From contig NZ_QXDC01000004.1 of NCBI RefSeq assembly GCF_003550065.1, positions 310,001 to 374,000 of the forward strand: 64,000 nucleotides of DNA, given 5' to 3'. Of the stretch, positions 59,607 through 64,000 are shown in pieces (the stretch's first letter is position 1; every line of letters starts with the position of its first letter). The translations under genes were made by a program, and so were the position numbers. Origin of the DNA: Hephaestia caeni. GTDB taxonomy: Bacteria > Pseudomonadota > Alphaproteobacteria > Sphingomonadales > Sphingomonadaceae. The notes beneath the pieces were generated by a model. That model worked only from the letters and a program-made list of their open reading frames with translations, did not search any database and was not told the DNA's origin.

Positions 59607-60662
59607 ATGTCCACCAAAGCTTACGGCGCCCACGCCGCCGATCGCCCGCTCGAGCCGCTAACGATCACTCGCCGCGAGCCCGGCCCCCACGATGTCGTTA
59701 TCCAGATCGCCTATTGCGGCGTCTGCCATTCGGACCTTCATCAGGTCCGCAGCGAGTGGGGCGGCACGCATTACCCGTGCGTCCCCGGCCATGAGATCGT
59801 CGGCCACGTCCGCGCGGTGGGCGACGAGGTGACCGATTTCGCGGTGGGGGAGACGGTCGGCGTCGGCTGCATGGTCGATAGCTGCCAGGCGTGCCCATCC
59901 TGCGAGGAGGGGCTCGAGCAATATTGCACCGGATCGGGCTTTGTCGGCACCTACAACGCCCCGACCCCCGACGCGCCCGGCCACACGCTGGGCGGCTATT
60001 CGCAAGCGATCGTGGTCCGCGATAAGTTCGTGCTCAAGATCCGCCACCCTGAGGAACAACTTGCCGCGGTGGCGCCGCTGCTGTGTGCGGGGATCACCAC
60101 CTATTCGCCGCTCAGGCATTGGAAGGCGGGGCCGGGCAAGAAGATCGGGGTCGTCGGGATCGGCGGGCTCGGCCATATGGGGATCAAGATCGCACACGCG
60201 ATGGGCGCGCATGTCGTCGCCTTCACCACCTCCGAGAGCAAGCGTGACAGCGCCCGCGCGCTCGGCGCCGACGAGGTCGTCAACTCGCGCACCGCCGAGG
60301 AGATGGCAGCGCACGCGGGCAGCTTCGACATGATCCTCGATACCGTCGCCGCCAACCACGATCTCGATGCCTTCGCCAAGTTGCTCACCCGTGACGGCAC
60401 GCTCGTGCTGGTCGGCGTGCCCGAACATCCGCACCCCGCCCCCAATGTCGCATCGCTGATCTTCAAGCGCCGCGCGATCGCCGGGTCGCTGATCGGCGGC
60501 ATCGCCGAGACGCAGGAAATGCTCGATTTCTGCGCCGAGCACGGCGTCGTCTCCGATATCGAGATGATCCGCATCGAACAGATCGACGAGGCTTATGATC
60601 GGATGCAGCGCAGCGACGTGAAATACCGCTTCGTCATCGACAATGCGACGCTGGCCGCCTGA
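59607..60662 (+). CDS. Zinc-dependent NAD(P) alcohol dehydrogenase (CAD/YahK type)
   Basis: Medium-chain dehydrogenase of 351 residues. Catalytic zinc ligands Cys40 (GVCHSDLH) and His62/Glu63 (PGHE), structural zinc cysteines in SCQACPSC near 93, nucleotide loop GIGGLGHMG near 180. Pattern matches the cinnamyl-alcohol-dehydrogenase-like, broad aldehyde reductases. ATG at 59607 chosen (GAGGAG site). The 271-nt upstream gap to the XRE gene holds no other gene. Confidence 0.92.
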   Translation: MSTKAYGAHAADRPLEPLTITRREPGPHDVVIQIAYCGVCHSDLHQVRSEWGGTHYPCVPGHEIVGHVRAVGDEVTDFAVGETVGVGCMVDSCQACPSCEEGLEQYCTGSGFVGTYNAPTPDAPGHTLGGYSQAIVVRDKFVLKIRHPEEQLAAVAPLLCAGITTYSPLRHWKAGPGKKIGVVGIGGLGHMGIKIAHAMGAHVVAFTTSESKRDSARALGADEVVNSRTAEEMAAHAGSFDMILDTVAANHDLDAFAKLLTRDGTLVLVGVPEHPHPAPNVASLIFKRRAIAGSLIGGIAETQEMLDFCAEHGVVSDIEMIRIEQIDEAYDRMQRSDVKYRFVIDNATLAA

Positions 60663-60821
60663 TGCGGGAACCTCTGGCGGCACCGCGCATCTGATCGTGC
60701 AGGGCAAGCGCTCGCGAGGACGGGCGCCAGACCCTATATGCTGATCTGACGCGGGGCCGCCGGCCACCAGGGCCGCCAACGACACTTGCCCGCGCCGCGC
60801 GCACGAGCAAGGAGACAGGCA

Positions 60822-62348
60822 ATGGGGCAGGATTCTTCGCCACCGACCGGACCAGATTTCACGCAAGGCATCCCCCTCGCCGGGATCGCCGACGACGGCG
60901 TGCTGGCGGGCCATGTCGGCGACGAGGCCGCGCTGCTGGTGGCGCGGGACGGCGACTTGTTCGCGGTCGCTGCCACGTGCACGCATTATGGCGGGCCGCT
61001 GGCCGAAGGGCTGGTGGTCGGCGAGACGATCCGCTGCCCGTGGCACCACGCCTGTTTCAACCTGCGCACCGGCCGGCCCCATGCGCCGGCGCTCAACGAC
61101 CTCAAACGCTGGCGGGTGGAGGTGCGCGACGGCCGCGCCTTCGCCCGCGAAGAATTGCCCGAACATCGCGCGCCCGAACTGGCGGCTCCCGCCCTGCCCG
61201 CTTCGATCGTCGTCGTCGGCGGCGGCGCGGCGGGCAATGCCGCCATCGAAACGCTGCGGCGCGAAGGCTATCAGGGACCGATCACCCTGATCAGCGCCGA
61301 TGCCGCCTTGCCTTGCGATCGGCCCAATCTGTCGAAGGATTATCTCGCGGGGTCAGCGCCGCCCGAATGGATTCCGCTGCGCTCGGCCGATTTCTATGTC
61401 GATCGGCGGATCGACGTGCGGCTGCGCACCCGCGTCACCGTGATCGATCCGGCGCGGAAATCGCTCACGCTCGACGACGGCAGCCAGCTCGAATACGGCG
61501 CGCTGCTTCTCGCGACCGGGGCCAGCCCCGTCCGGCTCGCGATCCCCGGCACCGATCAGCCGCATGTCCACGTCCTGCGGACGCTGGCGGACGCCGACGC
61601 GCTGATCGCGCGGCTCGATACGGCGAAGCGCTGCGTCATCGTCGGCGCGAGTTTCATCGGCCTCGAAGCCGCGGCATCGCTCAGCACGCGCGGGATCGAG
61701 GTGCACGTCGTCGCCCCCGACAAGCGGCCGATGGAACGCGTGCTGGGCGCGGCAATCGGCGACGCGGTGAAGGCGCTCCATGAAGCGCATGGGGTGATCT
61801 TCCATCTCGAAACCACGCTCACCGCGATTCACCCCGATCGCGTGACCTTATCGACCGGCGCCGACCTGGCCGCCGACCTGGTTGTCACCGGAATCGGTGT
61901 CCGCCCCGATATCGCGCTTGCCGAGGCCGCCGGGCTCGCCACCGACCGCGGCGTGCTGGTCGACGCTTGCTTCGAAACGAGCGCGCCCGGCATCTTCGCG
62001 GCGGGCGATATCGCGCGCTGGCCCGACGCGCGGTCCGGCGACAATATCCGCGTCGAACATTGGGCAGTCGCCGAGCGACAGGGCACGGCGGCGGCACGCA
62101 ACATGCTCGGCCGGCGGGAGCGCTTCGCCGCGATCCCGTTCTTCTGGAGCCAGCATTACGACGTCGTGATCAACTATGTCGGCCATGCCGAACGATGGGA
62201 CCGGATCGAGATCGACGGCGATCCCGCCGCGCACGATTGCACCGTGACCTATTGGCGGCAGGATACGCGGCTTGCAGTGGCGACGATCGGGCGCGACCGC
62301 GCATCGCTCGACGCCGAGGCCGCGTTCGAAAGCGCGCTATCGGCATGA
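60822..62348 (+). CDS. Rieske/FAD reductase (AIF-like)
   Basis: A 508-residue fusion. The N-terminal Rieske [2Fe-2S] domain has Cys53/His55 (CTHYGGP) and Cys72/His75 (CPWHHACF). The rest is a pyridine-nucleotide disulphide-type FAD/NAD(P)H reductase (VVVGGGAAGNAAIETL near 128, VIVGASFIGLEAAASL near 272, GIFAAGDIARWPD near 388). Resembles AIFL/ferredoxin reductases that move electrons from NAD(P)H to an acceptor. ATG at 60822 with AAGGAGAC; stop overlaps DUF488. Confidence 0.9.
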   Translation: MGQDSSPPTGPDFTQGIPLAGIADDGVLAGHVGDEAALLVARDGDLFAVAATCTHYGGPLAEGLVVGETIRCPWHHACFNLRTGRPHAPALNDLKRWRVEVRDGRAFAREELPEHRAPELAAPALPASIVVVGGGAAGNAAIETLRREGYQGPITLISADAALPCDRPNLSKDYLAGSAPPEWIPLRSADFYVDRRIDVRLRTRVTVIDPARKSLTLDDGSQLEYGALLLATGASPVRLAIPGTDQPHVHVLRTLADADALIARLDTAKRCVIVGASFIGLEAAASLSTRGIEVHVVAPDKRPMERVLGAAIGDAVKALHEAHGVIFHLETTLTAIHPDRVTLSTGADLAADLVVTGIGVRPDIALAEAAGLATDRGVLVDACFETSAPGIFAAGDIARWPDARSGDNIRVEHWAVAERQGTAAARNMLGRRERFAAIPFFWSQHYDVVINYVGHAERWDRIEIDGDPAAHDCTVTYWRQDTRLAVATIGRDRASLDAEAAFESALSA

Positions 62349-62698
62349 TCCGCCTCAAACTCAAGCGTGCGTACGAACCCGCCACCCCCGAGGATGGCGT
62401 CCGCATCCTGATCGATCGACTGTGGCCACGCGGGGTGAGCAAGGCCAGCGCCGCGCTCGACGACTGGATGAAAGAGATCGCGCCGAGCACCGAATTGCGC
62501 AAATGGTTCGGCCACGATCCGGCGCGCTGGGACGAATTCCAACGCCGCTACCGCGCCGAACTCGCCACGCATCCCGCCGAACTCGAACGCCTGCGCGCGC
62601 TGGCCGAAAAGCACGTCGTCACCCTGGTCTATAGCGCGCATGACGAGGCGCATAATGATGCCGTCGTCCTGCACGAGGTTCTGACCGGCGGGGGCTGA
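62345..62698 (+). CDS. DUF488-family protein
   Basis: A 117-residue DUF488 protein (YeaO-like): ILIDRLWPRGVSK near 22, EIAPSTELRKWFGHDP near 45, WDEFQRRYRAEL near 63 and VTLVYSAHDEAHNDAVVL near 92. Function is not established; it is often near redox genes. ATG overlaps the Rieske/FAD reductase stop, so the two are translationally coupled. Confidence 0.9.
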   Translation: MIRLKLKRAYEPATPEDGVRILIDRLWPRGVSKASAALDDWMKEIAPSTELRKWFGHDPARWDEFQRRYRAELATHPAELERLRALAEKHVVTLVYSAHDEAHNDAVVLHEVLTGGG

Positions 62699-62747
62699 GG
62701 CGCCAGCGTCCGATGATGCTACGCTGATCCGTTCGCCCCCGACTTCA

Positions 62748-62822
62748 CGGTCTCGCTGACGCGAGACGGAGACAAAACGCGCCGTCTCTCTCCGCGTCTC
62801 CGCACCGCCGCGCGAACCATTC
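62748..62822. repeat. Intergenic repeat, first copy
   Basis: Starts GGTCTCGCTGACGCGAGACG (a palindromic CTCGC...GCGAG core) and continues with CTCCGCGTCTCCGC-type C/G runs ending CGCGCGAACC. A second direct copy is at 63018-63087, and an inverted partial copy lies between them. Confidence 0.65.
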
Positions 62823-62929
62823 TTCACGCGCCACTGCGGTGATGCCCTCCTTCTCCCGCACCCAAGTTCTCCCGCGAAAGCGGGAGTCCAGGGTCATACC
62901 CGACCGACTCGAAAAAGAATGATTCACCC

Positions 62930-62952
62930 GGAGGCGCGGAGACGCGGAGATA
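62930..62952. repeat. Intergenic repeat, inverted partial copy
   Basis: CCGGAGGCGCGGAGACGCGG-type sequence, the reverse complement of the CTCCGCG portion of the flanking copies. Confidence 0.5.
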
Positions 62953-63017
62953 TATCGTTCGCGGCACCGTCGCCCGCGCCAGCGGCCCAATCACGTCCCG
63001 GCAGACACGGGCATCAA

Positions 63018-63087
63018 GGTCTCGCTGACGCGAGACGGAAGCAAAAGCACGCCGACTCTCCGCGCCTCCGCGCCTCCGCGCGAACCA
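63018..63087. repeat. Intergenic repeat, second copy
   Basis: GGTCTCGCTGACGCGAGACG again, then GCAAAA and CTCCGCGCCTCCGCG repeats ending GCGCGAACCA. The 62699-63121 gap holds no gene. Confidence 0.65.
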
Positions 63088-63121
63088 ATTCTTCTTTTTC
63101 GTGCCTTCGCCGGGGCAGGCT

Positions 63122-63790
63122 CTACCCCATCCCGCCGAGCGCATTCACCGCGAACGCCACGATGCCCATGTTGAACACGAACGCCGCCATCGACTGGATC
63201 AGTACGACGCGGCGAATGCGCGCGCCGGTAACTGCGATGTCCGAGGTCTGGAAGGTCATCCCCAGCGTGAAGCTGAAATAGAGGAAATCCCAATAATCGG
63301 GGGTCGGTGTTTTGGGCACCTCCAGCCCGCGACGATCACCGCCGCCCTCGGCCTCGAGATAATAAAGATGCGCATAGTGCAGCATGAACACGGTGTTGGC
63401 GAACAGCCAGGCCAGCGCCAGCGTGACCACGATCAGCGCGATCGCGGGCCAATCGAGCGTGGACTTGCCGGCAATGAGCGTGCCGACCGCGACCAGGATC
63501 ACCAGCGAGAGCATCACCGTAAGCACGAGCAACCCGCCGCGCCGGGCGTCGTTGGCAGCAGCCGTGCGTCGCATCGTCGCGGCATCGTCGTTGAGCAACG
63601 GCGTCAGCGCGGCGAGAAAGACGATCGCGGCCAGATCGAACCCGATCAGCAACGCGATCCGCGGCGGCACCCCGATCATGACCGCCGCGACCGCCGCGAC
63701 CACGAATACCGCCCCGAACACGAAGAATCGCGCAGGCGCGATCCGCTTGGCGATCACGATTTCCGATGCGGTGTCCGACGGCGCGGTCAT
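63122..63790 (-). CDS. DUF1345 membrane protein
   Basis: A 222-residue DUF1345 protein with five to six membrane segments (FFVFGAVFVVAAVAAVMIG near 22, IALLIGFDLAAIVFLAAL near 45, GLLVLTVMLSLVILVAVG near 86) and the family hallmark YFSFTLGMTFQTSDIAVTG near 172-190. Function unknown. The final segment VLIQSMAAFVFNMGIVAFAVN closes the chain. Convergent with the DUF488 unit across a repeat-rich gap. Confidence 0.9.
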   Translation of the reverse strand: MTAPSDTASEIVIAKRIAPARFFVFGAVFVVAAVAAVMIGVPPRIALLIGFDLAAIVFLAALTPLLNDDAATMRRTAAANDARRGGLLVLTVMLSLVILVAVGTLIAGKSTLDWPAIALIVVTLALAWLFANTVFMLHYAHLYYLEAEGGGDRRGLEVPKTPTPDYWDFLYFSFTLGMTFQTSDIAVTGARIRRVVLIQSMAAFVFNMGIVAFAVNALGGMG

Positions 63791-63799
63791 CGCCTGCGC

Positions 63800-64000
63800 C
63801 TAGGCCGCTGTGACGAGGACCGGGATCGCCTTGGCGGCGGGCGTCCCGCTGGTCGGATCATAATGATCGAGCGGCAGCAGCGGGTTGAGTTCGGGGAAAT
63901 ATCCGGCAAGCGACCCGCGCGGCATCGGATAGTCGATCACCGTGAGCCCTTCGACGCGCCGCGAGACGCCGTCGCCGCTAATCGTTTCGACGGCTACCCG
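63800..64000 (-). CDS. C-terminal end of a molybdopterin oxidoreductase (FdhF/YdeP type), partial
   Basis: The last 66 codons of a gene entering from the right edge: GLTVIDYPMPRGSLAGYFPE, then NPLLPLDHYDPTSGTPAAKA and a TAG stop. This ending is characteristic of the YdeP-like formate-dehydrogenase-alpha family (molybdopterin dinucleotide-binding C-terminal domain). Ten nucleotides separate it from the start of the DUF1345 gene on the same strand. The active-site region is outside the window. Confidence 0.75.
   Translation of the reverse strand, partial: RVAVETISGDGVSRRVEGLTVIDYPMPRGSLAGYFPELNPLLPLDHYDPTSGTPAAKAIPVLVTAA

Noticed and set aside
1..64000. CRISPR arrays, rRNA genes, insertion sequences
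   Set aside because: No regularly spaced 25-40 bp repeats, rRNA sequence or transposase gene was found.

Overview
The window is GC-rich, tightly packed DNA from an alphaproteobacterium, most likely a member of the Sphingomonadales. This rests on gene content, style and the tRNA-Arg 3' sequence; no rRNA or core phylogenetic marker is present. Most of it (about 7.3 to 52.2 kb) is an integrative and conjugative element (ICE) with a trb-type mating apparatus, laid out like Tn4371-family ICEs: repA-parA, traF, virD2-type relaxase, traG, trbBCDEJKLFGI. A tyrosine integrase lies at the right end. It faces a 45-bp copy of the 3' end of a tRNA-Arg gene, read as the right attachment site. The left end of the element is not in the window.

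Region by region. (1) 1-6.9 kb, copper resistance: a CnrYXH-like anti-sigma/sensor/ECF-sigma operon and a multicopper oxidase gene on the minus strand, then copC-copD and a Cu(I) P-type ATPase with a CueR-like regulator on the plus strand. Three promoters share one ECF signature, and two sites share a MerR-type dyad. (2) 7.3-20 kb, early or anti-defence region: ArdC-like antirestriction protein, a ParB-domain protein, several DUF proteins, a giant methyltransferase/helicase (strawberry-notch type), a Toprim protein and a DUF2493 protein. Many are preceded by structured leaders. (3) 20.1-22.7 kb, arsenic cargo: arsR-arsC-acr3-arsH. (4) 24.7-26.7 kb, a transfer-control cassette that looks like qseC/qseM/fseA/rdfS of ICEMlSym. 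It includes two ORFs that appear to be joined by a +1 ribosomal frameshift. (5) 26.7-32.8 kb, replication, partition and mobilisation: repA with internal iteron-like repeats, parA, an RHH protein, traF, a lytic transglycosylase and the relaxase. (6) 32.9-36.4 kb, an AAA ATPase plus subtilisin-like protease pair matching IetAS (plasmid stability/anti-phage). (7) 36.5-49 kb, the coupling protein and the trb type IV secretion operon. (8) 49.1-52.2 kb, a LysR regulator, the integrase and attR.

From 52.2 kb to the end the DNA looks like ordinary chromosome: an NmrA-family reductase and a methyltransferase flanked by TetR regulators, a flavin monooxygenase with a divergent TetR gene, an AraC remnant, a SulP transporter with an XRE regulator, a zinc alcohol dehydrogenase, a Rieske/FAD reductase, DUF488 and DUF1345 proteins, and the end of a molybdopterin oxidoreductase gene.

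How it works together (inference): copper and arsenic resistance are cargo. Excision would be switched by the XRE/DUF2285/FseA/RdfS cassette acting with the integrase. The excised circle could replicate from the repA iterons and be partitioned by ParA. The relaxase, TraG and Trb proteins move the DNA, and the ArdC/helicase region and IetAS protect or stabilise the element in recipients.
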